Source: Azospirillum lipoferum 4B
Lineage (GTDB): Bacteria; Pseudomonadota; Alphaproteobacteria; Azospirillales; Azospirillaceae
DNA length: 64,000 bases
Direction of reading: 5' to 3'
Assembly: GCF_000283655.1 (NCBI RefSeq)
Contig: NC_016622.1
Location: 1,190,501 to 1,254,500, forward strand
Positions 1-9,326 of this stretch are shown in pieces (position 1 is the stretch's first letter; each line of letters starts with the position of its first letter). Under the pieces are notes generated by a model, which was given only the letters and a program-made list of their open reading frames with translations, was not told where the DNA came from and made no database searches. Position numbers and translations under genes: made by a program.

Positions 1-87
1 GCACCGACCATCTCGCCGTCGCCGAACCCCCCAATTGACAAACCTGTCTATTCGCGACAGTGTGCCGCCATCACGCCGATGATCCCT

Positions 88-312
88 CGCGGGAGAGATC
101 GTCCGGGAGCTTGTCGCAAATCGGCAGGTTCGCGGGCGGCGCCGAAGGAGCAACCGCCCCCGGAAACTCTCAGGCAAAAGGACCGCAAGGGGATAAGGCA
201 ACTCTGGAAAGCAGCCTCGGCGCCCAGTCGCCGCGACTCACCGAAGGAGTAAACCGGGTGCCCGGCTCGACCGGGCGGCGGTGAATCTCTCAGGTCCAAG
301 ACAGAGGGGGCA
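88..312 (+). ncRNA. Tandem glycine riboswitch upstream of gcvT
   Basis: The leader holds two glycine-aptamer-like units. The first runs from about 88 to 215 and contains GCCGAAGGAGCAA and AACTCTCAGGCAAAAGGACC. The second runs from about 228 to 312 and contains CACCGAAGGAGTAAA and AATCTCTCAGGTCCAAGACAG. These are the conserved cores of glycine aptamers, and tandem aptamers in front of gcvT are known in many bacteria, where glycine binding usually turns expression on. A TTGACA at 35-40 and the small inverted repeat CTGTC/GACAG at 44-60 may belong to the promoter. Apart from this riboswitch the first 364 bases hold no gene. Confidence 0.93.
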
Positions 313-364
313 GCTTCCTGCGCCGATCCCGGCGTGGGCGCTAGAACCCTGTCGGAGGACCCGC

Positions 365-1477
365 GTGACCGAGGCCGCAACCGCTCTCAAGACCACTCCG
401 CTGCACGCGCTCCATGTCGAGCTTGGCGCCCGCATGGTGCCCTTCGCCGGCTATGACATGCCGGTGCAGTATCCGCTGGGCATCCTGAAGGAGCACCAGC
501 ACACCCGCGAGAAGGCCGGGCTGTTCGACGTGTCCCACATGGGCCAGGTCCGCCTGACCGGTGACGATCCCGCCGCCGCCCTGGAAACGCTGGTCCCCGG
601 CGACATCAAGGGGCTGGCGCAGGGCCGCATGCGCTACACGCTGTTCCTGAACGAGCAGGGCGGCATCCTCGACGACCTGATGGTGACCAATGCCGGCGAC
701 CATTTGTTCCTGGTGGTGAACGCCGCCTGCAAGGAGCAGGATGTCGCCCATCTGCGCGAGAAACTGGCCGGCAAGGCCGAGGTGGAGCTGCTTGACGATC
801 TGGCGCTGATGGCGCTCCAGGGTCCGATGGCGGCCGAGGTGATGGCCCGCTTCGTGCCGGAAGCCGCCACCATGAAGTTCATGAGCTACCTGTCCGCCAC
901 CTTCAAGGGTGTGCCGGTGATCCTGACCCGCTCCGGCTACACCGGCGAGGATGGCTACGAGATCTCCTGCGACAAGGCCGATGCGGAGATGATCGCCCGC
1001 GCGCTGCTGGCGGAATCCGAAGTCGAGGCGATCGGGCTGGGTGCGCGCGACTCGCTGCGGCTGGAGGCCGGGCTCTGCCTCTACGGCCACGACATCGACA
1101 CCACCACGACGCCGGTCGAAGGCGCGCTGGAATGGACGCTGCCGAAGCGCCGCCGCGCCGAGGGCGGTTTCCCCGGCTACGACATCATCCACCGGCAACT
1201 GACCGAGGGCGCCACGCGCCGCCGCGTCGGCATCCAGCCGGAAGGCCGCCAGCCGGCCCGCGAGCACACGGAAATCCAGGACGCCAACGGCACCCGTATC
1301 GGCGAGATCACCAGCGGCGGCTTCGGCCCGACCGCCGGTGCGCCGGTCGCCATGGGCTATGTCGACATCGCGAACTCCGCGGTGGGCACGCCGCTGACGC
1401 TGGTGGTGCGCGGCAAGCCGCTGCCCGCCCGCGTCGCCGCCACGCCCTTCGTGCCGCAACGCTATTACCGGGGCTGA
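365..1477 (+). CDS. gcvT: Aminomethyltransferase, glycine cleavage T protein
   Basis: The 370-residue product transfers the methylene group from the H-protein-bound aminomethyl intermediate to tetrahydrofolate and releases ammonia, in the cytosolic glycine cleavage complex. Family marks include FDVSHMGQ near residue 54, the conserved acidic pair in GGILDDLMVT (about 103-104) and TRSGYTGEDGYEI. I place the start at the GTG at 365, behind GGAGGAC at 353-359. The frame stays open to an upstream GTG at 281, but that codon lies inside the second riboswitch aptamer and would add non-homologous residues. It is the first gene of the operon controlled by the riboswitch, followed 51 bases later by gcvH. 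Confidence 0.96.
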   Translation: MTEAATALKTTPLHALHVELGARMVPFAGYDMPVQYPLGILKEHQHTREKAGLFDVSHMGQVRLTGDDPAAALETLVPGDIKGLAQGRMRYTLFLNEQGGILDDLMVTNAGDHLFLVVNAACKEQDVAHLREKLAGKAEVELLDDLALMALQGPMAAEVMARFVPEAATMKFMSYLSATFKGVPVILTRSGYTGEDGYEISCDKADAEMIARALLAESEVEAIGLGARDSLRLEAGLCLYGHDIDTTTTPVEGALEWTLPKRRRAEGGFPGYDIIHRQLTEGATRRRVGIQPEGRQPAREHTEIQDANGTRIGEITSGGFGPTAGAPVAMGYVDIANSAVGTPLTLVVRGKPLPARVAATPFVPQRYYRG

Positions 1478-1528
1478 CGCCTCGGATCCCCGACCACAAG
1501 CAACCGTGTTGAACAGGGAATCCTTCAG

Positions 1529-1903
1529 ATGACCAAGAAATTCACCAAGGACCACGAGTGGGTTCAGGTCGACGGCGACGTCGCCACCGTCGGCGTCACC
1601 GATTTCGCCCAGAGCCAGCTGGGCGACGTGGTGTTCGTCGAGCTGCCCGAGCCCGGCCGCGAGCTGGAGCAGGGCAAGGAAGCCGCCGTCGTCGAATCGG
1701 TGAAGGCTGCCAGCGACGTCTACGCCCCGGTCTCCGGCACCGTCATCGAGGCCAACCAGGCCCTGGTTGACGACCCGTCGATGGTCAACAGCGCCGCCGA
1801 GGGTGAGGGCTGGTTCTTCAAGATCCAGTTGAAGGACGCCTCCGAACTCGATGGTCTGATGGACGAATCGGCCTACAATGCCTTCGTGGAGGAATCCCAC
1901 TAA
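1529..1903 (+). CDS. gcvH: Glycine cleavage H protein (lipoyl carrier)
   Basis: This 124-residue carrier shuttles the aminomethyl group between P, T and L proteins on a lipoylated lysine. The lipoylation motif [10 protein letters not shown] places the modified lysine at residue 59, as expected. Length and sequence match GcvH throughout, including the N-terminal KDHEWV motif. It lies between gcvT and gcvPA, with one base between its stop codon and the gcvPA start, so translation of the two is probably coupled. Confidence 0.97.
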   Translation: MTKKFTKDHEWVQVDGDVATVGVTDFAQSQLGDVVFVELPEPGRELEQGKEAAVVESVKAASDVYAPVSGTVIEANQALVDDPSMVNSAAEGEGWFFKIQLKDASELDGLMDESAYNAFVEESH

Positions 1904-1904
1904 C

Positions 1905-3260
1905 ATGCGTTACCTGCCCCTGACCGAGGCCGACCGGCAGTCCATGCTGGAGGCCGTCCGCGCAACATCGGTCGAAGACCTGTTCCGCGATGTTCCAAAG
2001 TCGGCCCGGCTGGCCGGCCCGATCGGGGGCTTGCCCAACCACATGGGCGAGCTTGAGGTCGAACGGCTGCTGGGTTCCATGGCGGCCAGGAATATGCCGG
2101 CGGGGAGCGTGCCGAGCTTCCTCGGTGCCGGTGCCTACCGCCACCATGTGCCGGCCACCGTCGACCATCTGGTCCAGCGCGGCGAATTCCTGACCGCCTA
2201 CACGCCGTACCAGCCGGAAGTGAGCCAGGGCACGCTGCAGGTCCTGTTCGAATTCCAGACCCAGGTCGCGCTGCTGACCGGCATGGATGTGGCCAACGCC
2301 TCGATGTATGACGGCGCCACCTCCTGCGCCGAGGCGGTGATGATGGCCAACCGCGTCACCCGGCGGAAGAAGGCGATCCTGTCCGGCGGTCTGCACCCGC
2401 ATTACCGCGACGTGACCACCACCGACGCCCGCTTCATCGGGTTCGAGGCTGTCGCCCTGCCGGCCGCCCCGACCGGCGGCGAGGATCTGCTGGCGCTGGT
2501 CGACGACAAGACGTCCTGCGTCGTCGTGCAGAACCCCGACGTGTTCGGCCATGTCCGCGACTACACCGACCTCGCCGCCGCCTGCCAGGCCAAGGGCGCG
2601 CTGCTGATCGTCGTGGTGACGGAGGCGCTGTCTCTCGGGCTGCTGACCCCGCCGGGCGACATGGGCGCCGACATCGTCGCGGCTGAAGGCCAGTCCTTCG
2701 GCAACGCGCTGAACTTCGGCGGTCCCTATGTCGGGCTGTTCGCGGTGAAGGACAAATATGTCCGCCAGATGCCGGGCCGCCTGTGCGGCGAGACGGTGGA
2801 CGCCGACGGCCGCCGCGGCTTCGTGCTGACGCTCTCTACCCGCGAGCAGCACATCCGCCGCGAGAAGGCGACCTCGAACATCTGCACCAACTCCGGCCTG
2901 TGCGCGCTGGCCTTCTCGATCCATGTCAGCCTGCTGGGCGAGGCCGGGATCACGCAGCTGGCCCAGCTGAACCACGCCAAGGCCGTCCAGATGGCCGACA
3001 AGCTGGCGGCGGTTCCGGGTGTCGAGGTGCTGAACGACGGCTTCTTCAACGAGTTCACCGTGAAGCTGCCGAAGCCCGCCGCCGCGGTGGTCGAGGAACT
3101 GGCCAAGCGCCGCATCCTGGGCGGCGTGCCGGTGTCGCGCCTCTATCCGGGCGAGATGGCCCAAGGAATGGAGAATCTGCTGCTGGTCGCCGTCACCGAG
3201 ACCAACACCGACGCCGACATGGACGCCTTCGCGGCTGCGCTGAGTGAGGTTCTGGCATGA
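1905..3260 (+). CDS. gcvPA: Glycine dehydrogenase (decarboxylating) subunit 1
   Basis: This is the N-terminal half of the P protein, encoded as a separate 451-residue subunit. With GcvPB it decarboxylates glycine and passes the aminomethyl group to Gcv[13 protein letters not shown] at the N terminus and [15 protein letters not shown] are typical of the subunit-1 family. The chosen ATG at 1905 directly follows the gcvH stop; an in-frame ATG at 1878 would overlap gcvH by 26 bases and adds residues unlike the family. The stop overlaps the gcvPB start as ATGA. The split P protein is usual in Gram-positives and in some alphaproteobacteria, while most other proteobacteria have one fused gcvP. Confidence 0.95.
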   Translation: MRYLPLTEADRQSMLEAVRATSVEDLFRDVPKSARLAGPIGGLPNHMGELEVERLLGSMAARNMPAGSVPSFLGAGAYRHHVPATVDHLVQRGEFLTAYTPYQPEVSQGTLQVLFEFQTQVALLTGMDVANASMYDGATSCAEAVMMANRVTRRKKAILSGGLHPHYRDVTTTDARFIGFEAVALPAAPTGGEDLLALVDDKTSCVVVQNPDVFGHVRDYTDLAAACQAKGALLIVVVTEALSLGLLTPPGDMGADIVAAEGQSFGNALNFGGPYVGLFAVKDKYVRQMPGRLCGETVDADGRRGFVLTLSTREQHIRREKATSNICTNSGLCALAFSIHVSLLGEAGITQLAQLNHAKAVQMADKLAAVPGVEVLNDGFFNEFTVKLPKPAAAVVEELAKRRILGGVPVSRLYPGEMAQGMENLLLVAVTETNTDADMDAFAAALSEVLA

Positions 3261-4828
3261 GCATGAACAACCAGGGCCGTCCGTCGGCCATCCCTGCGAA
3301 CTCGGGCGCTTTCGACGGCGTGACCGGCACCGTCACCGGCAACCGCGGCCTGCAGATCGAAGAACCGCTGATCTTCGAACAGGACAGCGCCGGCCGCACC
3401 GGTGTCGACCTGCCGGACGTGCCGAAGGTGGCCTCGCGCCTGGGGGCGGTGAAGCCGCGCGCCAAGGTCGGGCTGCCCGGCCTCGCCGAGCCGCAGGTGG
3501 TCCGCCACTACACCCGGCTGTCGCAGAAGAACTACGCCATCGACAGCGGGTTCTATCCGCTGGGTTCCTGCACGATGAAGCACAACCCGCGCCTGAACGA
3601 GAAGATGGCGCGGCTGCCGGGCTTCTCCGACGTGCATCCGATGCAGCCGGTCAGCACGGTGCAGGGTGCGCTGGAACTGATGGACCAGCTGGCATACTGG
3701 CTGAAGACGCTGACCGGCATGGCCGCCGTGACGCTGGCGCCCGCCGCCGGTGCCCATGGCGAGATGTGCGGCATCATGGCGATCCGCGCCGCGCATGAGG
3801 CCAAGGGCGACAGCGGCCGCACCAAGATCCTGGTGCCGGAAAGCGCCCACGGAACCAACCCGGCGACCGCCGCCGCCTGCGGCTACAGCGTCGACGCCAT
3901 CCCGGCGACCGCCGACGGCCGTGTCGATCTGGAGGCGCTGAAGGCCAAGCTCGGCCCCGACGTGGCCGGCCTGATGCTGACCAACCCCAACACCTGCGGC
4001 CTGTTCGAACGCGACATCGTCGCCATCGCCGAGGCGGTGCATGAGGCAGGCGGCTATTTCTACTGCGACGGCGCCAACTTCAACGCCATCGTCGGGCGGG
4101 TGCGTCCGGCCGATCTCGGCATCGACGTCATGCACATCAACCTGCACAAGACCTTCTCCACCCCGCATGGCGGCGGCGGTCCGGGGTCGGGGCCGGTGGT
4201 GTTCGCGGAGTCGCTGGCGCCCTACATCCCGGTGCCTTATGTGACGCATGGCAAGGACGGCTTCGCGCTGGTGGAGACTGCCGGCGACGGGCTGGCCTTC
4301 GGCCGCATGAAGGCCTTCCACGGCCAGATGGGCATGTTCGTCCGCGCCCTGTCCTACATGCTCAGCCATGGCGCCGACGGGCTGTGGCAGGCGTCGGGTG
4401 ACGCGGTGCTGAACGCCAACTACGTCATGGCGCGGCTGGAGGACGTGATGACCGCCTCCTTCGAAGGGCCGTGCATGCACGAGTGCCTGTTCGACGACCG
4501 TTTCCTGAAGGGGACGGGGGTCACCACGCTCGACATGGCGAAGGCGCTGATCGACGAGGGCTTCCACCCGATGACCATGTATTTCCCGCTGGTCGTCCAC
4601 GGTGCCCTGCTGATCGAGCCGACCGAGACGGAAAGCAAGGCCAGCCTCGACCAGTTCGTCGACGCTCTGCGCGCGCTGGCCGAGCGGGCGAAGTCGGGCG
4701 ACGTGGCTTACTTCCAGGCCGCTCCGCGCCTGACCCCGCGCCGTCGCCTCGACGAGACCGCGGCGGCCCGCAAGCCGGTCCTGCGCTGGACCCCGCCGGT
4801 CGTGGCGGAGGCTCTGGCGGCGGAGTAA
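3257..4828 (+). CDS. gcvPB: Glycine dehydrogenase (decarboxylating) subunit 2
   Basis: This 523-residue subunit carries the pyridoxal-phosphate site of the split P protein. The PLP lysine is residue 298 in [16 protein letters not shown], the family signature. [12 protein letters not shown] near residue 98 is also diagnostic. The ATG overlaps the gcvPA stop by four bases, so the two subunits are probably made in equal amounts. A second in-frame ATG two codons downstream could also serve. It is the last gene of the riboswitch-controlled operon and is followed by a large inverted-repeat element. Confidence 0.95.
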   Translation: MSMNNQGRPSAIPANSGAFDGVTGTVTGNRGLQIEEPLIFEQDSAGRTGVDLPDVPKVASRLGAVKPRAKVGLPGLAEPQVVRHYTRLSQKNYAIDSGFYPLGSCTMKHNPRLNEKMARLPGFSDVHPMQPVSTVQGALELMDQLAYWLKTLTGMAAVTLAPAAGAHGEMCGIMAIRAAHEAKGDSGRTKILVPESAHGTNPATAAACGYSVDAIPATADGRVDLEALKAKLGPDVAGLMLTNPNTCGLFERDIVAIAEAVHEAGGYFYCDGANFNAIVGRVRPADLGIDVMHINLHKTFSTPHGGGGPGSGPVVFAESLAPYIPVPYVTHGKDGFALVETAGDGLAFGRMKAFHGQMGMFVRALSYMLSHGADGLWQASGDAVLNANYVMARLEDVMTASFEGPCMHECLFDDRFLKGTGVTTLDMAKALIDEGFHPMTMYFPLVVHGALLIEPTETESKASLDQFVDALRALAERAKSGDVAYFQAAPRLTPRRRLDETAAARKPVLRWTPPVVAEALAAE

Positions 4829-4832
4829 ACAC

Positions 4833-4983
4833 GCCCTCTCCCGTCCCGGGAGAGGGAAGGGGCCCGCGAAGCGGGAAGGGTGAGGGGTAATTCAAGCAAC
4901 CAAGTGCCGGGTCCTTGGATCACCCCTCACCCTCCCCACGCCTTCGGCGCGGGTCCCCTCCCTCTCCCGGGGCGGGAGAGGGA
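4833..4983. repeat. Compound inverted-repeat element between convergent genes
   Basis: The segment contains two strong stem-loops. CCCTCTCCCG pairs with CGGGAGAGGG at 4834-4856, and a matching hairpin lies at 4961-4982. Between them, GGTGAGGGG near 4879 pairs with CCCCTCACC near 4922, so the whole element can fold on itself. It resembles the palindromic intergenic repeats common in GC-rich alphaproteobacteria. A similar but shorter element is at 36229-36333. It may act as a two-way terminator for gcvPB and the small gene on the other strand. Confidence 0.75.
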
Positions 4984-4996
4984 CCCCCCCACAGCG

Positions 4997-5212
4997 TCAC
5001 TTGTCGGTCTTGTCCACGTACTTGTCGGCCTTCTTCTGATCCTCGGCGGCCTCGCGGGACATTTCCTCGCCGATCTTGGGATCGATGCTCTTGGCTTCCT
5101 CGATCAGGTCGCGGGCCTTGCGGGCGTCGCCGTCGGCGGCCTTGTCCAGGGCCTGCTCGGCCAGATCGTGGGCCTTCTTGTGTTCCGGGCTGTCTTCGTG
5201 GCGGGTTGCCAT
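4997..5212 (-). CDS. Small charged protein, possibly stress-induced
   Basis: This 71-residue, highly charged, probably helical protein begins MATRHEDSPEHKKAHDLAEQ and ends in lysine/aspartate-rich KYVDKTDK. It has no membrane segment, signal peptide or cysteine. The start at 5212 is supported by GGAGAA about 7 bases upstream; an upstream in-frame GTG lacks such a site. I do not recognise a family. A sequence matching the general-stress EcfG promoter pattern lies 46-70 bases upstream, suggesting stress induction. Only the ORF and its start are well supported; the role is inference. Confidence 0.8.
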   Translation of the reverse strand: MATRHEDSPEHKKAHDLAEQALDKAADGDARKARDLIEEAKSIDPKIGEEMSREAAEDQKKADKYVDKTDK

Positions 5213-5257
5213 GGGAAATTCTCCTGAACTGGGCTGTGTCTGAAAGGGTCGTTGTCC

Positions 5258-5282
5258 AACAGATCCCATCCGGCCAGGTTCC
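5258..5282 (-). promoter_or_regulatory. EcfG-type promoter candidate for the 71-residue protein gene
   Basis: On the minus strand GGAAC (5282-5278) is followed by 16 bases and then TGTT (5261-5258). The published alphaproteobacterial general-stress sigma consensus is GGAAC, 16-17 bases, CGTT, so this is one mismatch away. The spacing to the start codon at 5212 is suitable for a promoter. No transcription data are available. Confidence 0.5.
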
Positions 5283-5399
5283 GGCCCCCGCAGCGCACAA
5301 AATTTTTTCGAAGATCATGGAATAGGGAAGTCGCTCTGTCCGTTTGTGCTGACGTCCGGTGGCGAACGGCCACCCTGCAACAGGGCACGCGAACTCCCC

Positions 5400-8045
5400 A
5401 TGAGCAACCCGAAGAACTCGATCCGGCGCGCAGCCATCGCCGCCGCACTGCTGGCCGTGACCGCCGGCCACGCGTCCTTCTGGTCCTGGCGCAATGCGCC
5501 GACGCCGGTGGAGGCGGAGCCCGGACGTATCGAATCCGTGTCCTACTCGCCCTCGGGCCGCAGCTACGATCCCAACGATCAGCCGGTGGTGCCGCGCAAG
5601 GAGATCGAGAAGGACATGGCCGCCATCGTCGGCTTCGCCGATGGCGTCCGTACCTACTCCACGCTGGGCTCGCAGGGCGAAGTCCCGGAAATCGCGGTGT
5701 CCAAGGGCCTGGACGTGACGCTCGGCATCTGGCTGAGCAAGGACAAGTCCCGGAATGAGCGCGAGATCCTGCACGGCATCGCTCTCGCCAAGGAATTCCG
5801 CGGTATCAAGCGCATCGTCGTCGGCAACGAGACGCTGCTGCGCGCCGAACTGACCGATGCCGAACTCGCCGCCTACATCAAGCGCGTGCGCGCCGCCGTC
5901 CCCGCCAGCATCAAGGTCGGCACCGCCGACGTGTGGTCGGAGATGATCAAGGCCGACGCCACGGTGAAGGCGTCCGACTTCATGGGCGTCCACGTCCTGC
6001 CCTACTGGGAAGGCGTGCCGGTTTCCGATGCGCTGACCTGGATCCGCGACCGTCTGGACACCGTGCGCAAATCGCACCCGGGCAAGCCCCTGTTCGTCGG
6101 CGAGGTCGGCTGGCCGTCGGGCGGCGAGAACTTCCACGACGCCTACCCGACGCCGGAGGCCCAGGCCGCCGTTGTCCGTGGGTTCGCGGCGGAAGCCAAC
6201 GCGCTCGGCATCCATTACAACGTCGTCGAGGCTTTCGACGGCATCTGGAAGTCGACCATCGAAGGCTCGCCCGGCCCGACCTGGGGCGTGCTGGATGCCG
6301 ACCGACAGCCGAAATGGGCGATGACCGGCGCGGTCGCCGCCCCCTATGGCGAGCGGGTCGGCGCGGGCGTAGCCCTGGCCGTCGGCCTTGCCCTGTCGGC
6401 CTTCGCCGTGTTCCGCCGCCGGACCAATGCCGGCTTTGCGCTGGCCGCCTCGATGGGCGCCAACATCATCGGCTTCGCCATCGGCTCGGCGGTCGCCGGT
6501 GCCTTCGCCGAGTACCTGACCTTCGGTGCGGTCACCACCTGGGGCTCCGCCTTCGCGCTGGGCACCCTGATGATGAGCGTCGCCTTCGCCGATCTGGTCG
6601 ACGTCGCCCGCCGTCTGCTGACCGGCCGCGCCCCGGCGCTGCTGCCGCATGCCGTGCCCAACATCGACCACAAGCCGATGGTCTCCATCCACGTCGCCGC
6701 CTGCCGCGAGCAGCCGGACGTGCTGAACGCCACGCTGGCCTCGCTGTCGCGGCTGGACTACCCGAATTATGAGGTCGTCGTCCTCATCAACAACACCGAG
6801 GAGGAGCATCTCGTCCGCCCGGTGGAGGAGATGTGCCGGGCGCTCGGGTCCAAGTTCAAGTTCCACTGGTACAAGAAGATCTCCGGCTTCAAGGCCGGCG
6901 CACTGAACGCCGCGCTGCGCCACACCGACCCGGCCGCCGAAATCGTCGCCGTGCTGGACGCCGACTACACCGTGTCGCCCGACTGGCTGTCGAAGCTGGC
7001 CCCGAGCTTCGCCGATCCGTCGGTCGGCATCGTCCAGGCCCCGCAGGAACACCGCGACGGCCACGAGACGGCTCTGAAGGCCGCCATGACCGCCGAGTAT
7101 CGCCCCTTCTTCGATGTAGGCATGCAGGAGGGCGTGTCGTCCCAGGCCTTCATCTGCCATGGCACGATGATCATGCTGCGCCGGTCGGCGATGGATCGGG
7201 TCGGCGGCTGGTCGGAAGCCGGCATCTGCGAGGACACCGAGCTGGGCCTGCGCATCCTGTCGGCCGGCTACCGCGCCGCCTACACCGACGAACGGCTGGG
7301 CGCCGGTCTGGCTCCGGACAACTTCATGCAGTTCCGCAAGCAGCGTGACCGCTGGGTTTTCGGCTCGACCCAGATCGTCCGCGCCCATTGGAAGAAGTTC
7401 CTGCCGGGTTCGGCCGAGCTGAGCGCGCGGCAGAAGCTGGGCTACGTCACCAACTGGATCCGCTGGTGGTCCGACGCCGTCGGCCTGTTCGCCGCCGCTG
7501 CGGCCGTGGTCTGGACCTTTGCCTCGCTGGTTCTGCCGCTGCATCTGCCGCCGGTGGCCGCAACCGCCGCCGTCCTGGGCGCCCTGGTCCTGCGTGCCGC
7601 CTCCAGCCTGCTGGCCTCGCGCTATGCCTCCGGCAACAGTTGGAAGGAGAGCCTGGGTGCCTGCGCCGTCGGCATGGCGCTGTCCACCACCGTGGCGCTG
7701 GCCGTCGTCCGTGGCCTGTTCCGCAAGCACGATGCGTTCCGGGTGACCGCCAAGGGCGGCAAGCGCACCGCCGGCCGCTTCTGCGCCAAGCCCGAGGCCT
7801 GGCTGTCCGCTGCCCTGGTCGCCGCGTCCGCCACCGCCGCGCTGGCCAACCCGCTGGGCACCCTGTCGTTGGAATTGTGGTCGATGCTGCTCGCCGCCAT
7901 GGCGGTGCCGAACCTGATGGCGGTTGCTTTCGGCATCGGTGACATGCTGCCGGTCCGCGAGACCAGACCGACACCGGTCCCAGCCACCCAGCGGGCCACC
8001 CCGGCCAGCCAGGAGCAGGGAGCAAATCGGCCGATCGCGGCGTAA
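5400..8045 (+). CDS. Membrane GH17-GT2 glucan synthase, NdvB/cyclic beta-glucan type
   Basis: The 881-residue product fuses two carbohydrate domains. Residues about 40-310 form a GH17-like domain with the acid/base Glu144 in VVGNETLL and the nucleophile Glu235 in VGEVGWPSGG. Hydrophobic segments follow at about 320-405. A family 2 glycosyltransferase spans about 425-660, with DAD at 520-522, ED at 611-612 and QRDRW at 648-652. Further membrane segments follow. This layout fits bacterial synthases of cyclic beta-1,3/1,6-glucans in Bradyrhizobium and Azospirillum, where the GT2 part elongates and the GH17-like part may form branches or close the ring. Those roles are inferred. The start at 5400 has only a weak ribosome site. 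A strong terminator follows. Confidence 0.85.
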   Translation: MSNPKNSIRRAAIAAALLAVTAGHASFWSWRNAPTPVEAEPGRIESVSYSPSGRSYDPNDQPVVPRKEIEKDMAAIVGFADGVRTYSTLGSQGEVPEIAVSKGLDVTLGIWLSKDKSRNEREILHGIALAKEFRGIKRIVVGNETLLRAELTDAELAAYIKRVRAAVPASIKVGTADVWSEMIKADATVKASDFMGVHVLPYWEGVPVSDALTWIRDRLDTVRKSHPGKPLFVGEVGWPSGGENFHDAYPTPEAQAAVVRGFAAEANALGIHYNVVEAFDGIWKSTIEGSPGPTWGVLDADRQPKWAMTGAVAAPYGERVGAGVALAVGLALSAFAVFRRRTNAGFALAASMGANIIGFAIGSAVAGAFAEYLTFGAVTTWGSAFALGTLMMSVAFADLVDVARRLLTGRAPALLPHAVPNIDHKPMVSIHVAACREQPDVLNATLASLSRLDYPNYEVVVLINNTEEEHLVRPVEEMCRALGSKFKFHWYKKISGFKAGALNAALRHTDPAAEIVAVLDADYTVSPDWLSKLAPSFADPSVGIVQAPQEHRDGHETALKAAMTAEYRPFFDVGMQEGVSSQAFICHGTMIMLRRSAMDRVGGWSEAGICEDTELGLRILSAGYRAAYTDERLGAGLAPDNFMQFRKQRDRWVFGSTQIVRAHWKKFLPGSAELSARQKLGYVTNWIRWWSDAVGLFAAAAAVVWTFASLVLPLHLPPVAATAAVLGALVLRAASSLLASRYASGNSWKESLGACAVGMALSTTVALAVVRGLFRKHDAFRVTAKGGKRTAGRFCAKPEAWLSAALVAASATAALANPLGTLSLELWSMLLAAMAVPNLMAVAFGIGDMLPVRETRPTPVPATQRATPASQEQGANRPIAA

Positions 8046-8070
8046 GTTCTCGTCACCTTATGCAAGAAGC

Positions 8071-8114
8071 GGCCCCTTTCCCGCCAGCCCGGCGGGGGAG
8101 GGGCCGACTTTTTT
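8071..8114 (+). terminator. Rho-independent terminator after the glucan synthase
   Basis: GGCCCCTTTCCCGCC pairs with GGCGGGGGAGGGGCC and is followed by GACTTTTTT, a long stem with a T tail, 25 bases after the stop codon. Confidence 0.8.
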
Positions 8115-8243
8115 GGAGGTGGAATCGCTTTTCTCACCAAGGTGAAACTTGTCCGCAACAGCGCTTCGTGCCTACCATCTGCGGCTCGAACCGACAAGAA
8201 CGCGCGAGCCAACGCGCCCGGCAACCTTCGGAGGGAGAACGCC

Positions 8244-9326
8244 ATGCATGTCGTTACCGCGTCCGACCGATCCCCGCCTTCGCTGCTGTCCGATGACAAC
8301 CTTGCCCGTCTGGAAAACTGGCTGGCTGCGCAGGCCGGTGCATCCCGCGTCACGGTGACGGAGGATGGACGGCTCGGCGGCGGCGCGATCTCCCTGAACC
8401 TCGCGGTGACGCTGGACATCGACGGCGGAGCGCTGGCCGGGCGCCATGCCTGTGTGCTGCGGGCCGAAGGCGGTGGGCGCATCTCCGCCAGCATCGGCAA
8501 GCTGCGGGAGTTCGTGGTGCTGCGCGCCGCCTTCGCGGCTGGTGTGATGGCGCCGGAACCGCTGTTCGCCTGCGACGATCCCGCCATATTGGGCCATGAT
8601 TTCTACATCATGTGCCGGGCCGAGGGGCTGGGCGCCGGCCATGCGGTGACGCGGTCGGAGGCAGCGCAGCCTGAATTGGCGCGCGAGCTTGGCCGGCAGC
8701 TTGGTCTGCTGCACCGGATCACGCCGGACGCCGAGGGGCTCGACCGGCTGGGTGAGGCGCCGGAATGCCCGGCACAGGCAACCCTGGCGCAGTTCCGCCG
8801 CTGGTTCGGCGACCTGGGGCGCCGCGATCCGGTGATCGCCTGGGGGCTGCGCTGGATGGAGGTCAATGCGCCGCTGCCGGGGGCCGTGGTGCTGTGCCAC
8901 CGCGACTTCCGCACCGGCAACTATCTGGTCAAGGACGGCGCGCTGACCGCGATCCTGGATTGGGAGTTCGCCGGATTCAGCGATCCGATGGAGGATCTGG
9001 GCTGGTTCTGCGCCCGCTCCTGGCGCTTCCGCCGGCCGGACCGCGAAGCCGGCGGCATCGCCGACCGGGCGGACTTCTACGCCGGGTACGAGGAGACCTC
9101 CGGCCGCCGTGTCGATCCGGCGCGCGTCGCCTATTGGGAGACGGCGGCCTACCTGCGCTGGGCCGCCATCGCAGTGGAGCAGGGGCTTCGCCACAGTTCC
9201 GGCGATGAACCTTCGCTGGAATTGGCCTTGACCGGACGGATGCTGCCGGAAATCGAGATGGACATGCTGCGCCATCTCCGCTCCATCAACGGGACGGCGT
9301 CGGGCTTCGTGGAGAGGGTGGCCTGA
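8244..9326 (+). CDS. Phosphotransferase family protein (APH/ACAD10-type kinase fold)
   Basis: The 360-residue protein has an aminoglycoside-phosphotransferase kinase fold. The catalytic loop is VLCHRDFRTGNYLV and the metal-binding aspartate lies in ILDWEFAGFSDPMEDLG. The ATG at 8244 sits behind GGAGGGAGAA; an upstream extension in the same frame lacks such a site. Related proteins of this subgroup are linked to acyl-CoA metabolism rather than antibiotic resistance, but no acyl-CoA dehydrogenase gene is adjacent, so the substrate cannot be named. Its TGA stop overlaps the ATG of the DUF6285 gene as ATGA, which points to coupled translation and a shared function. Confidence 0.85.
   Translation: MHVVTASDRSPPSLLSDDNLARLENWLAAQAGASRVTVTEDGRLGGGAISLNLAVTLDIDGGALAGRHACVLRAEGGGRISASIGKLREFVVLRAAFAAGVMAPEPLFACDDPAILGHDFYIMCRAEGLGAGHAVTRSEAAQPELARELGRQLGLLHRITPDAEGLDRLGEAPECPAQATLAQFRRWFGDLGRRDPVIAWGLRWMEVNAPLPGAVVLCHRDFRTGNYLVKDGALTAILDWEFAGFSDPMEDLGWFCARSWRFRRPDREAGGIADRADFYAGYEETSGRRVDPARVAYWETAAYLRWAAIAVEQGLRHSSGDEPSLELALTGRMLPEIEMDMLRHLRSINGTASGFVERVA

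Noticed and set aside
341-1906. Long minus-strand open frame across gcvT and gcvH
   Set aside because: High-GC DNA keeps antisense frames open; the plus-strand genes are unmistakable and the antisense product has no recognisable family.
4920-7730. A 936-codon minus-strand open frame opposite the glucan synthase
   Set aside because: It is a third-position GC shadow of the GH17-GT2 gene, with histidine/arginine/glycine-rich low-complexity sequence and no domain.
8244-9326. Aminoglycoside resistance gene
   Set aside because: Although the fold is APH-like, the subgroup and its DUF6285 partner point to a metabolic kinase, not drug resistance.
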